Source: an uncultured Bacillota bacterium
GTDB taxonomy: Bacteria > Bacillota > Clostridia > Oscillospirales > Oscillospiraceae
Direction: 5' to 3'
NCBI GenBank assembly: GCA_947650875.1
Contig: CANSXE010000001.1
Coordinates: forward strand, 1 to 64,000
Length of the DNA: 64,000 bases
The notes below the pieces were generated by a model. The model ran no database searches and had not been told where the DNA came from. It was given only the letters and a program-made list of their open reading frames with translations. A program made the translations under genes and the position numbers. Below, in pieces: positions 26,255-33,459 of the stretch; position 1 is the stretch's first letter; each line of letters starts with the position of its first letter.

Positions 26255-27229
26255 ATGGAATATCTTATCCCCACCCTGATCGTTATTGTCATTGCCATCG
26301 TTGTCTTTTCCCTGCTGGCCAGCATTGTGCGCATTGTGCCCCAGTCCCGGGCCTACGTCATCACCTGGCTGGGCACCTTCCGCACCGTATGGGGCGCTGG
26401 CGTCCACTTCAAGGTGCCCATTGTGGAGCGCATTGTAAAGAATGTGTCTCTGAAGGAGCAGGTGGTGGATTTCGCCCCCCAGCCCGTCATCACCAAGGAC
26501 AACGTGACCATGCAGATCGACTCGGTGGTCTACTTCCAGATCACCGACCCCAAGCTCTATACCTACGGCATTGAAAACCCCATGTCCGCCATTGAGAACC
26601 TCACCGCCACCACCCTGCGGAACATCATCGGCGACCTGGAGCTGGACCAGACCCTCACCAGCCGGGACCACATCAACACCAAGATGCGGGCCCTGCTGGA
26701 CGAGGCCACCGACCCCTGGGGCATCAAGGTCAACCGGGTGGAGCTGAAAAACATCATGCCTCCCCGGGACATTCAGGAGTCCATGGAGAAGCAGATGCGG
26801 GCCGAGCGGGAGCGCCGGGAGGCCATCCTCCAGGCCGAGGGCCAGAAGCAGTCCCAGATCCTGGTGGCCGAGGGCGAGAAGCAGTCCGCCATCCTCCGGG
26901 CCGACGCCGCCAAGCAGGCGGCCATCCTCCAGGCCGAGGGCGCCAAGCAGGCCAAGATTCTGGAAGCCGAGGCCGAGGCCGAAGCCATTATGAAGGTGCA
27001 GCAGGCCACCGCCGACGCCATCCGGCTCATCAACGAGGCAGCTCCCGGACAGGGTGTGCTCACCATCAAGGCCCTGGAGGCGTTCCAGGCCGCCGCCAAC
27101 GGCAAGGCCACCAAGATCATCATCCCCTCCGAGCTCCAGGGCATCGCCGGCCTGGCCGCCGCCGCCAAGACCGTCTTCGACACTGAGGACCCCAAGGCTA
27201 CCATTACCAAAACTGTGCCGAAGCAGTAA
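26255..27229 (+). CDS. SPFH/Band 7 protein (stomatin/QmcA-like)
   Basis: 324 residues. A membrane anchor at 4-26 is followed by the Band 7 domain at about 27-185 (VPQSRAYVITWLGTF, DNVTMQIDSVVYFQITDP). A charged helical stretch at about 185-255 contains repeated units of the type AEGxKQSxILxAEG, a coiled-coil used for ring assembly. The C-terminus TKIIIPSELQGIAG is the stomatin-type end. It likely forms membrane microdomains with the NfeD partner. Confidence 0.93.
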   Translation: MEYLIPTLIVIVIAIVVFSLLASIVRIVPQSRAYVITWLGTFRTVWGAGVHFKVPIVERIVKNVSLKEQVVDFAPQPVITKDNVTMQIDSVVYFQITDPKLYTYGIENPMSAIENLTATTLRNIIGDLELDQTLTSRDHINTKMRALLDEATDPWGIKVNRVELKNIMPPRDIQESMEKQMRAERERREAILQAEGQKQSQILVAEGEKQSAILRADAAKQAAILQAEGAKQAKILEAEAEAEAIMKVQQATADAIRLINEAAPGQGVLTIKALEAFQAAANGKATKIIIPSELQGIAGLAAAAKTVFDTEDPKATITKTVPKQ

Positions 27230-27286
27230 GGCGGAAGCAAAACCCCGCTGAGGAAGTAATACTTTTATTCCGCTTGATTCAATACA

Positions 27287-27321
27287 CATCCCCGTGTACA
27301 GACAGTACACGGGGATGTTTT
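27287..27321 (+). terminator. Rho-independent terminator
   Basis: CATCCCCGTGTAC and GTACACGGGGATG form a perfect 13-bp stem with an AGACA loop, followed by TTTTC. It ends the nfeD-SPFH transcript. Confidence 0.85.
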
Positions 27322-27460
27322 CGTCTGCGCAGGATAGCAAACCGGGAAATATTCGGTCATCTGGCGGCAGGAGTGTTTTATAATATAGACAAGGTTACTT
27401 CGGCTCAAAGGACTGTCTCAGGAGGTTTATAATCGGGGGCAATATCATAAGAATGGCGTC

Positions 27461-29113
27461 CTAAAAAATCAATCCATATTTTCGAATTCGGTATTGCAGG
27501 CTCTGGCGGAGGATGCCCAGGGTCTGGGCGGTGCGGGAGATGTTGTAGCCGCAGTGGTCCAGGGCCTGGGCGATGACCTGCTTCTCATAGCCGTCCATAA
27601 GCCCTTGCAGGGTTTCCAGGGAAAAGTCGATGGCCGGGAGGGGGGCAGCGGGCTCGCTGCGGTGTTTCAGCAGGTAGGGGGGCAGGTGGCGCACCTCCAT
27701 CACCTGGGAGTCGGTAACATTCTGGGCATAGTCCAGCACATGGAACAGCTCCCGCACGTTGCCCGGCCAGTGGTAGGCCCGCAGGACGGCGAGGACCTCC
27801 GGGTCAAGCCGGGTAACGGCGTGGACAAACTGGTAGGCGGTGGCCTCCAGGTGGTAGCGGATCAGCTCCTCCAGGTCCTCCAGGTGCTCCCGGAGTGGGG
27901 GGAGTTCAAGCATCACGGTGGACAGCCGATAGAACAGGTCGCGACGGAAGGTGTTTTCCGCCACCGCCTTGAAGGGGTCCTCGTTGCAGGAGGAGATCAC
28001 CCGCACATCCAGCCGAATATCCTGACTGCCCCCCACCCGGCGGAAGGTCTTTTCCTGGAGGACCCGCAGAATCTTGGACTGCATGGCCAGGCTCATGGAG
28101 TTGAGCTCGTCCAGGAACAGGGTGCCCCCGGCGGCCTCCTCCAGGTAGCCCGCCTTGTCCTCGCTGCCGGTGAAGCTGCCCTTTCTGGTGCCGAAGAGAA
28201 GGCTCTCGATGAGGGTCTCCGGGACGGCGGCGCAGTTGATGGCCAGAAACTTCCCGCTCCGGCGGCGGCTGGAGCGGTGGATGCTCTGGGCAAAGATCTC
28301 CTTGCCCGTTCCCGTCTCCCCCACCAGGAGGATGGGGCTGTCCTGAGGGGCCACCCGCCGGGCCAGCTCCACCGCCGAACGCAGTTTGGGACAGCTGCCG
28401 ATCACATTGTCGAAGGTGTAGCCCGAAAAGCTGATTTTTGGCGGCTTGTTCTGGAAGGAGCTGAGGGCTCGGCGGGTGTCCTCCAGCTTTTTGATGTTTT
28501 TCTCCACAAGCTCCGCCGTCTGCTCAAAGACCACCGCCCCCAGCAGCTCCCCCTCCCGGAAGATGGGGTAGGAGGTGTTGGCCGAAGCGATGGGGGCGGT
28601 GCTGAAGTCATTGGCCCGGAAGCTGTCCACCCGGTCGATCACCGGGGCCTGGGTCTGGAGGGCGGTCATGGTGGTGCTGATGGTCTCGTCCAGGTTGTAC
28701 AGGTCCAGCAGGTGCCGCCCCTCTACGCTCACCCCGCTGGGAATGCGGGAGATGCCCCGGCTGGCCCGGTTGAAGTAGACCGCGCAGGCGTTTTTGTCAT
28801 AAATCTGCACCCCGTCGGTGACCTGGTCCAGGGCCCGGGCCAGGAGATAGGGCCGGTTGTCCTCCCGCTTGAGCAGCAGCCAGCGCCCGCCCTCGGGGGC
28901 GGGGAGGAGCTGAAAATGAAAGGTGTTCTCCTCCCAGATCAGTTCCCCGCTGTCCCCCTCCCGGGGCAGGTCAAAGGCGTCCCGGGCCGGCCGCCGGGCG
29001 GCGGCCCAGCTCTCAAAGAGGTCCCGGTACAGGTCCTCCGCTTCCCGGCTGCCCCAGGCCACCCCACAGAAGCAGTCTGAGGGGTCCAGCGTAAACAGAA
29101 TGTCATAGAGCAT
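27461..29113 (-). CDS. Sigma-54 enhancer-binding regulator (PAS-AAA-Fis)
   Basis: 550 residues. The N-terminal 210 residues contain a PAS-like sensor (ALDQVTDGVQIYDKNACAVYFN) of the RocR/PrdR type. The AAA+ module has Walker A GETGTGKE near residue 263, a sigma-54 contact loop that reads GSFTGS instead of GAFTGA, Walker B GGTLFLDELN, and the EBP end YHWPGNVRELFHVLDYA. A Fis-type HTH closes the protein (YNISRTAQTLGILRQSLQYRI). It is divergent to a BCCT-lyase operon that has a -24/-12 promoter and a dyad upstream, so it probably activates that operon in response to a small molecule. Confidence 0.93.
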   Translation of the reverse strand: MLYDILFTLDPSDCFCGVAWGSREAEDLYRDLFESWAAARRPARDAFDLPREGDSGELIWEENTFHFQLLPAPEGGRWLLLKREDNRPYLLARALDQVTDGVQIYDKNACAVYFNRASRGISRIPSGVSVEGRHLLDLYNLDETISTTMTALQTQAPVIDRVDSFRANDFSTAPIASANTSYPIFREGELLGAVVFEQTAELVEKNIKKLEDTRRALSSFQNKPPKISFSGYTFDNVIGSCPKLRSAVELARRVAPQDSPILLVGETGTGKEIFAQSIHRSSRRRSGKFLAINCAAVPETLIESLLFGTRKGSFTGSEDKAGYLEEAAGGTLFLDELNSMSLAMQSKILRVLQEKTFRRVGGSQDIRLDVRVISSCNEDPFKAVAENTFRRDLFYRLSTVMLELPPLREHLEDLEELIRYHLEATAYQFVHAVTRLDPEVLAVLRAYHWPGNVRELFHVLDYAQNVTDSQVMEVRHLPPYLLKHRSEPAAPLPAIDFSLETLQGLMDGYEKQVIAQALDHCGYNISRTAQTLGILRQSLQYRIRKYGLIF

Positions 29114-29147
29114 GGAAAGCTTCCCCTTTCGCTGTTGTTTCGCCCGC

Positions 29148-29250
29148 CGGGCGGGACGGACGCATCGTGATGCGTCCCTACAGAGTGCTCAAAACCTCCG
29201 CAGCAGAAGACCCGTAGGGACGCTTCATGAAGCGTCCGCATTAACAAGGC
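29148..29250. repeat. Bipartite GACGC palindrome element
   Basis: GACGCATCGTGATGCGTC near 29158 and GACGCTTCATGAAGCGTC near 29219, separated by about 45 bases, with GTAGGGACGC at the second arm. The same two palindromes in the same order flank the SMI1 gene (49150, 50339). Confidence 0.75.
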
Positions 29251-29317
29251 TGATTTCCAAGGCGTCCCTGCCAGTGTACCGGAATCCCGGGCCGCTGTCA
29301 ATCCATATGCAATAAAA

Positions 29318-29343
29318 ATTTGCAGATCGCAAAATTATTTTGC
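29318..29343. promoter_or_regulatory. Candidate enhancer site for the sigma-54 activator
   Basis: Overlapping dyads: ATTTGC-agatc-GCAAAAT and GCAAAAT-T-ATTTTGC. The site is about 150 bp upstream of the -24/-12 promoter, the usual distance for enhancer-binding proteins. A TTTTGC half-site recurs at 29411. Assignment to the adjacent regulator is inference. Confidence 0.55.
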
Positions 29344-29423
29344 TTCTGCGCCGCTAAAATCATGCCCATCTCCCCAAATGTCCCCGAAGCCCCAAGGCAC
29401 TTCCCGGTTGTTTTGCATAAATC

Positions 29424-29441
29424 AGACGCATTAGACGCATT
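29424..29441. repeat. Tandem 9-mer AGACGCATT x2
   Basis: AGACGCATT occurs twice in direct tandem between the dyad and the -24/-12 promoter. It could be an additional activator or architectural protein site. Confidence 0.5.
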
Positions 29442-29493
29442 ATATTCGTGCAGGTGACACAAAGTTTCGGGAATTTTCTTCGATTTCCTCTCT

Positions 29494-29512
29494 TTGGCCC
29501 GGCAGTTGCTTT
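29494..29512 (+). promoter_or_regulatory. Sigma-54 (-24/-12) promoter
   Basis: TTGGCCCGGCAGTTGCTTT matches TGGCACG-N4-TTGCW well: invariant GG (29496-29497), exactly 10 bases, invariant GC (29508-29509), followed by a T-rich edge. It is 64 bp before the BCCT start and opposite an enhancer-binding protein gene. Confidence 0.82.
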
Positions 29513-29575
29513 ATAAAAAGACAGACTGTAAAGAAAGGAGAGTATGCGGCCCTTTCGCCGCATACGGAGAGAAAC

Positions 29576-31153
29576 ATGAAACATGAGAACAAGCCGATCC
29601 GCTGGGATGTATTCATCCCCTGCTTTGTGGTCATCGGCGGCGCGGCCCTGCTGGGCATCGTCAACAACAGCTGGCTGACCAGCGTGACCTACACCATGTT
29701 CGACTGGTCGCTGAGCACCTTTGGCTGGCTGTACCAGATCGTGGCCATGGTCACCCTGCTGCTGGCCGCCCTGCTGCTGTTCACCAAGGTGGGCAAGATT
29801 CGCTTCGGCGGCCCGGAGGCCAAGGCCAAGCACTCCTTTGGCTCCTGGTTCGCCATGACCCTCACCGGCGGCATCGCCACCGGCCTGATTACCTACGGCG
29901 TCAATGAGGTGCTCATCTACTACGGCAACATCTACGGCGAGCTGGACGGCTACGGCATCACCCCTCTGACCCAGGAGGCGGAGCTGTTCGCCATGGGCCG
30001 CTGCTTCTATAACTGGACCTTCATCCCCTACGCCATGTACGCCCTGTCCGGCGTGCTCATCGCCTATATGTATTTCAACCGCAAAAAACAACTCTCTGTA
30101 GCGGCCTCCCTCACCCCCATCTTTGGGGAGAAGGTGACCCAGGGCATCTGGGTGGTGCTGGTGGACGTGCTGTCCGTACTGGCCATCGCCCTGGGCCTGG
30201 CCTCCTCTCTGGGCGCCGGTCTGGCCCTCATCGGCTCCGGTCTCTACTCCGCCTACGGCGTGGAGCAGGGCCCCATCGTGTGGATGGCCCTCACCGCCAT
30301 TATCACTATCACCTTTACCATCGCCTCGGTCACCGGCATCGACAAGGGCATCAAGTGGCTGGCCGGCCTGACCTCCAAAATCTTCTATGTGCTGCTTATC
30401 CTGCTGTTTGTAATCGGTCCCACCATCTACATCCTGAATATGGCCAATGTGGGCTTGGGCTACTGGCTGGACCGGTTCTGGATGTGGGGCTTCGACCCCT
30501 ACACCGTGGGCGGCTCCGCCCTGGTCACCTGGTGGACCATGTATGACTGGGCCATCTGGATCGCCTACGCCCCCCTGATGGGCATTTTCTTCGCCATCAT
30601 CGCCTACGGCCGCACCGTGCGCCAGTTCCTCATCGTCAACTGGATTCTGCCCGCCTCCTTCGGCTTTGTGTGGTTCTCCGTGTGGGGCTCCACCGCCCTG
30701 GAGTGGCAAAAGAGCGGCAGCGCCGACATCATCTCCGCCATTCAGGCGGGCGGAGCCACCACCGGCCTGTGGGAGTTCCTCAAGAACGTCCCCCTGGGCA
30801 TGATTATCATTCCCGTGATTATCCTGGCCCTGATTGCCGCCTTCTCCACCACGGCGGACACCATGTCCACCACCATCGCCGCCCTGTGCACCAGCGGAGC
30901 CCGCCACGACGAGGAGCCCGCCATCTGGCAGAAAATCGTCTGGGGCGTGTCCATCGGCGTGATCGCCTGCGTCATGGTGGCCTTTGGCGGCGGCGCCCAG
31001 GGCGTGGACGGCGTGAAGTACCTGGCGGCCTGCGGCGGCTTTGTGGTGCTGGTGGTGTTCATCTTCCAGGTGGCGGCCGCCTTCAAGGTGTTCTTCTTCG
31101 ATCCCGAGACCAAGAAGGATATTGTGGACAGTGTGGACCAGATTGAAGCATAA
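29576..31153 (+). CDS. BCCT family betaine/carnitine/choline-type transporter
   Basis: 525 residues with about 12 membrane segments. The BCCT signature is present: WWTMYDWAIWIAYAPLMG near residue 320, including the aromatic residues that cage quaternary ammonium groups. GLASSLGAGLALIG near residue 205 matches the sodium/substrate-site helix. It starts at ATG 29576 after AGAGAA. A sigma-54 promoter drives it and the MIO-less lyase follows after 15 bases. BCCT carriers take up trimethylammonium compounds, which matches a lyase that would release trimethylamine. Substrate identity (ergothioneine or another betaine) is inference. Confidence 0.92.
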   Translation: MKHENKPIRWDVFIPCFVVIGGAALLGIVNNSWLTSVTYTMFDWSLSTFGWLYQIVAMVTLLLAALLLFTKVGKIRFGGPEAKAKHSFGSWFAMTLTGGIATGLITYGVNEVLIYYGNIYGELDGYGITPLTQEAELFAMGRCFYNWTFIPYAMYALSGVLIAYMYFNRKKQLSVAASLTPIFGEKVTQGIWVVLVDVLSVLAIALGLASSLGAGLALIGSGLYSAYGVEQGPIVWMALTAIITITFTIASVTGIDKGIKWLAGLTSKIFYVLLILLFVIGPTIYILNMANVGLGYWLDRFWMWGFDPYTVGGSALVTWWTMYDWAIWIAYAPLMGIFFAIIAYGRTVRQFLIVNWILPASFGFVWFSVWGSTALEWQKSGSADIISAIQAGGATTGLWEFLKNVPLGMIIIPVIILALIAAFSTTADTMSTTIAALCTSGARHDEEPAIWQKIVWGVSIGVIACVMVAFGGGAQGVDGVKYLAACGGFVVLVVFIFQVAAAFKVFFFDPETKKDIVDSVDQIEA

Positions 31154-31168
31154 ACGAGGTGTTTTGAG

Positions 31169-32701
31169 ATGGAAGAGATGAAAACGCTTGTACTGGGCGA
31201 GCCCATCACCCTGGAGGACTTCGTCTCCGTGGCCCGGTTCGGGCGGAAGGTGGCATTTTCCCCGGAATACATAGCCCGTGTAAACCGCTCCCGGGCCCTG
31301 GTGGAGCAGTGGGTGGAGGAGGAGCGGGTGATGTACGGCGTCACCACCGGCTTCGGGGCGCTGTGTACCAAGGCCATCGACAAGGAGGCCACCGCCCAGC
31401 TTCAGGAGAACATCATCCTGTCCCACTCCGTCTCGGTGGGCGAGCCCCTGAGCGTGGAGCGGGTGCGGGGCATTATGCTCATGGTGCTGCAAAACATCGG
31501 CCAGGGCTACAGCGGCGTGCGGATGTGTGTGCTGGAAAAGTACCGGGACTTCCTCAACGCCGGCCTGACCCCCTACGCCCCCGGGGACGGCAGCGTGGGC
31601 TACCTCTCCCCCGAGGCCCACATGGCCCTGGTGCTGCTGGGCCGCGGTAAGGCCTACTACCAGGGTGAGCTGCTGGAAGGCGGGGAAGCCCTGAAACGGG
31701 CCGGGCTGGAGCCCATGGTTCTCTCCTCCAAGGAGGGGCTGGCCCTGGTGTCGGGCACCACCTCCGCCACCGCCATGGCCGCCCTGGCCCTCTATGACAT
31801 GCTCAACGCCGCCAAGTCCGCCGACATCGTGGGGGCCATGTCTCTGGAGGCCATGAAGGGGGTCATCAACGCCTTCGACCCCCGGGTGATGGCTGTCCGG
31901 CCCCACCCCGACCAGCTCAACGCCTCGGAGAATGTCCGCCGGATACTGAAGGGCTCGGGCATCATGGAGAAATACCGGGGCAGCCGGGTGCAGGACGCCC
32001 TGTCCCTGCGGTGCATCCCCCAGCTCCACGGCGCGGCCCGGAAGACCCTGGAGGACGCGAAAAAGACCATCGAGATCGAGATGAACTCCTGCTGTGACAA
32101 CCCCATTATCTGGCCCGAGACGGGCAACGAGGACGTGATTTCCGCCTGCAACGCCGATTCCGCCTATGTGGGCATGGAGATGGACAGCGCCTGTATCGCC
32201 GCCGTGGGGCTGGCCAAGATGTCCGAGCGGCGGAACAACCGCATCGTGGACGGCTCCCTGTCGGGCTACCCCTACTTCTGCATCAAAAACCCGGGGCTGA
32301 ACTCCGGGCTGATGATCCCCCAGTACGTCCAGGCCGGTCTCCTCAACGAGATGCGGATGCTGGCCACCCCCTCCACCATCGACAACACCCCCACCTGCGG
32401 CAACCAGGAGGACTATGTGGCCATGGGGTACAACGCCTGCAAGAAGGCAGGCCCCATGGCGGAGAAGCTGGAGTACATGCTGGCCATCGAGCTGCTCAGC
32501 GTGTATGAGGTGCAGCAGTTTGTGGACCCGGACGTGGCCCGCGCCCCTGCCACAGCGGCGGTGCTGGCCGAGATTGGCAGGACGGTGCCGGTGATGGAGA
32601 AGGACATGTTCCTCCACCCCTACATCGAGTATTTGAAGGACTTTATCCACTCGGGCGGACTGATCCGGGTGGCCGAACAGGTGACAGGAGCGCTGAGCTG
32701 A
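31169..32701 (+). CDS. HAL/PAL-fold lyase lacking the MIO motif; candidate ergothionase
   Basis: 510 residues, the size of histidine ammonia-lyase. Family landmarks remain: MYGVTTGFGAL (catalytic Tyr56), KEGLALVSGTT at about 188-198, VQDALSLRC at 274-282, NQEDYVAMG in the C-terminal half. But the MIO-forming Ala-Ser-Gly is gone: the canonical GSVGASGDLAPLAH is here GSVGYLSPEAH (141-151), shorter and without ASG. The usual NGT is SGT and the QDPYS tyrosine is Leu. MIO loss is known for ergothionase, which removes trimethylamine from ergothioneine without an electrophilic cofactor. A BCCT carrier for betaines is directly upstream. Histidine ammonia-lyase activity is therefore unlikely; ergothionase or a similar betaine lyase is the best reading. 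Confidence 0.72.
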   Translation: MEEMKTLVLGEPITLEDFVSVARFGRKVAFSPEYIARVNRSRALVEQWVEEERVMYGVTTGFGALCTKAIDKEATAQLQENIILSHSVSVGEPLSVERVRGIMLMVLQNIGQGYSGVRMCVLEKYRDFLNAGLTPYAPGDGSVGYLSPEAHMALVLLGRGKAYYQGELLEGGEALKRAGLEPMVLSSKEGLALVSGTTSATAMAALALYDMLNAAKSADIVGAMSLEAMKGVINAFDPRVMAVRPHPDQLNASENVRRILKGSGIMEKYRGSRVQDALSLRCIPQLHGAARKTLEDAKKTIEIEMNSCCDNPIIWPETGNEDVISACNADSAYVGMEMDSACIAAVGLAKMSERRNNRIVDGSLSGYPYFCIKNPGLNSGLMIPQYVQAGLLNEMRMLATPSTIDNTPTCGNQEDYVAMGYNACKKAGPMAEKLEYMLAIELLSVYEVQQFVDPDVARAPATAAVLAEIGRTVPVMEKDMFLHPYIEYLKDFIHSGGLIRVAEQVTGALS

Positions 32702-32702
32702 T

Positions 32703-32969
32703 ATGAAAAAAGAAGTTGTCCGCGTGGAGATGGACCTGAAAAAGATTTTCCTCACCCCTCCCAACACCCGCCGGGAGCAGATCACCCTGCTGGTGATGAT
32801 GGTGGTCCTCTTTATCATGTTCTTCGGCCCCATCTGCTTCACCGAAATCCATCCGGTGAAGGCCATCCTCCTCTCCTGCCTGCCCGCCCTGTCGGTCTCC
32901 TGGGGGTGGATCGTTCTGCTGCGGTCTCTGTTCCGCAAATCGGAGTTCTGCCAGCAGGTAAAAGATTGA
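32703..32969 (+). CDS. Small membrane protein of the BCCT-lyase operon
   Basis: 88 residues, ATG one base after the lyase stop, so the genes are translationally linked. Two membrane segments lie at about 27-46 and 53-75 with a basic N-terminus and C-terminus. No recognised family. It could be an accessory subunit of the carrier or an assembly factor. It ends before a strong terminator. Confidence 0.7.
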   Translation: MKKEVVRVEMDLKKIFLTPPNTRREQITLLVMMVVLFIMFFGPICFTEIHPVKAILLSCLPALSVSWGWIVLLRSLFRKSEFCQQVKD

Positions 32970-33020
32970 TTTGCACTGCGCCCTGTGGCAAGGGGGGGGC
33001 AACCCTCAGTCCCCATAAGT

Positions 33021-33062
33021 AAAAGCCGTCGTTTTCGTCTGGAAACGGCGGCTTTTGTTTTG
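33021..33062 (+). terminator. Rho-independent terminator of the BCCT-lyase operon
   Basis: AAAAGCCGTCGTTTTC pairs with GGAAACGGCGGCTTTT, followed by GTTTTG. It ends the operon after the small membrane protein. Confidence 0.85.
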
Positions 33063-33143
33063 AAAAAGCTGCGGGTCGCTTTTGCGATGCTTATCCGGCG
33101 CCCGCTTGTCCATGTACACCGGACAGCGCAAAAAATATTGCCA

Positions 33144-33171
33144 TTGACAGGCACATATGGTAGAATATAAC
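33144..33171 (+). promoter_or_regulatory. Sigma-A promoter for the small protein-FIST pair
   Basis: Perfect TTGACA at 33144-33149 and TATAAC at 33166-33171, 16 bp apart. Confidence 0.75.
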
Positions 33172-33223
33172 TGTGGTTTTGATGCGGGCATAAACCATAA
33201 TATTGTGAAAGAAGGTGAATGGG

Positions 33224-33424
33224 TTGGCAGGACAGATTCAGAGAATGATTGAGACAGTCATTGCACAAAAGGCCAAGGGGAATGCAGTCATTGCGAACTC
33301 CATACGGACGAAGCTGTATCTGAAAGGGGTCGCTGTGGATAAGTTTACGGCGGCGTCTCCGGACGATCCGGCTGTTATGCAGAAGGTCCGGGAAATCGCC
33401 AAGGAATTTGGCGTCATCGTCTAA
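33224..33424 (+). CDS. Small conserved-type protein upstream of FIST
   Basis: 66 residues from TTG 33224, chosen because GAAGGTG lies 6-7 bases upstream; GTG at 33215 is inside that site. The sequence is a soluble alpha/beta protein (MIETVIAQKAKGNAVIANSIRTKL near the N-terminus, then KVREIAKEFGVIV). I do not recognise the family. It is 35 bases before a FIST gene that also starts with TTG, and they share one promoter, so a sensor/partner relation is likely. Confidence 0.65.
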   Translation: MAGQIQRMIETVIAQKAKGNAVIANSIRTKLYLKGVAVDKFTAASPDDPAVMQKVREIAKEFGVIV

Positions 33425-33459
33425 TGTACATCAAAATATATTGAAAAGGCGGGATAACA

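Larger units (their letters stand above)
29114..29575. other. Regulatory gap between the enhancer-binding regulator and its likely target operon
   Basis: 462 bases. The half next to the regulator holds two members of the dispersed palindrome family (29148-29250). The half next to the carrier is AT-richer and carries, in order, a candidate activator dyad, a tandem 9-mer, and a -24/-12 promoter. I saw no coding frame of note. Confidence 0.7.

Noticed and set aside
31169-32701. Plain histidine ammonia-lyase (hutH) call
   Set aside because: The MIO Ala-Ser-Gly is missing and no hut genes (urocanase, imidazolonepropionase) are present.
29360-33268. A 1302-codon minus-strand open frame across the BCCT-lyase region
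   Set aside because: It is antisense to two clear gene families and results from GC-rich third positions. It has no start with a ribosome binding site and no family resemblance.
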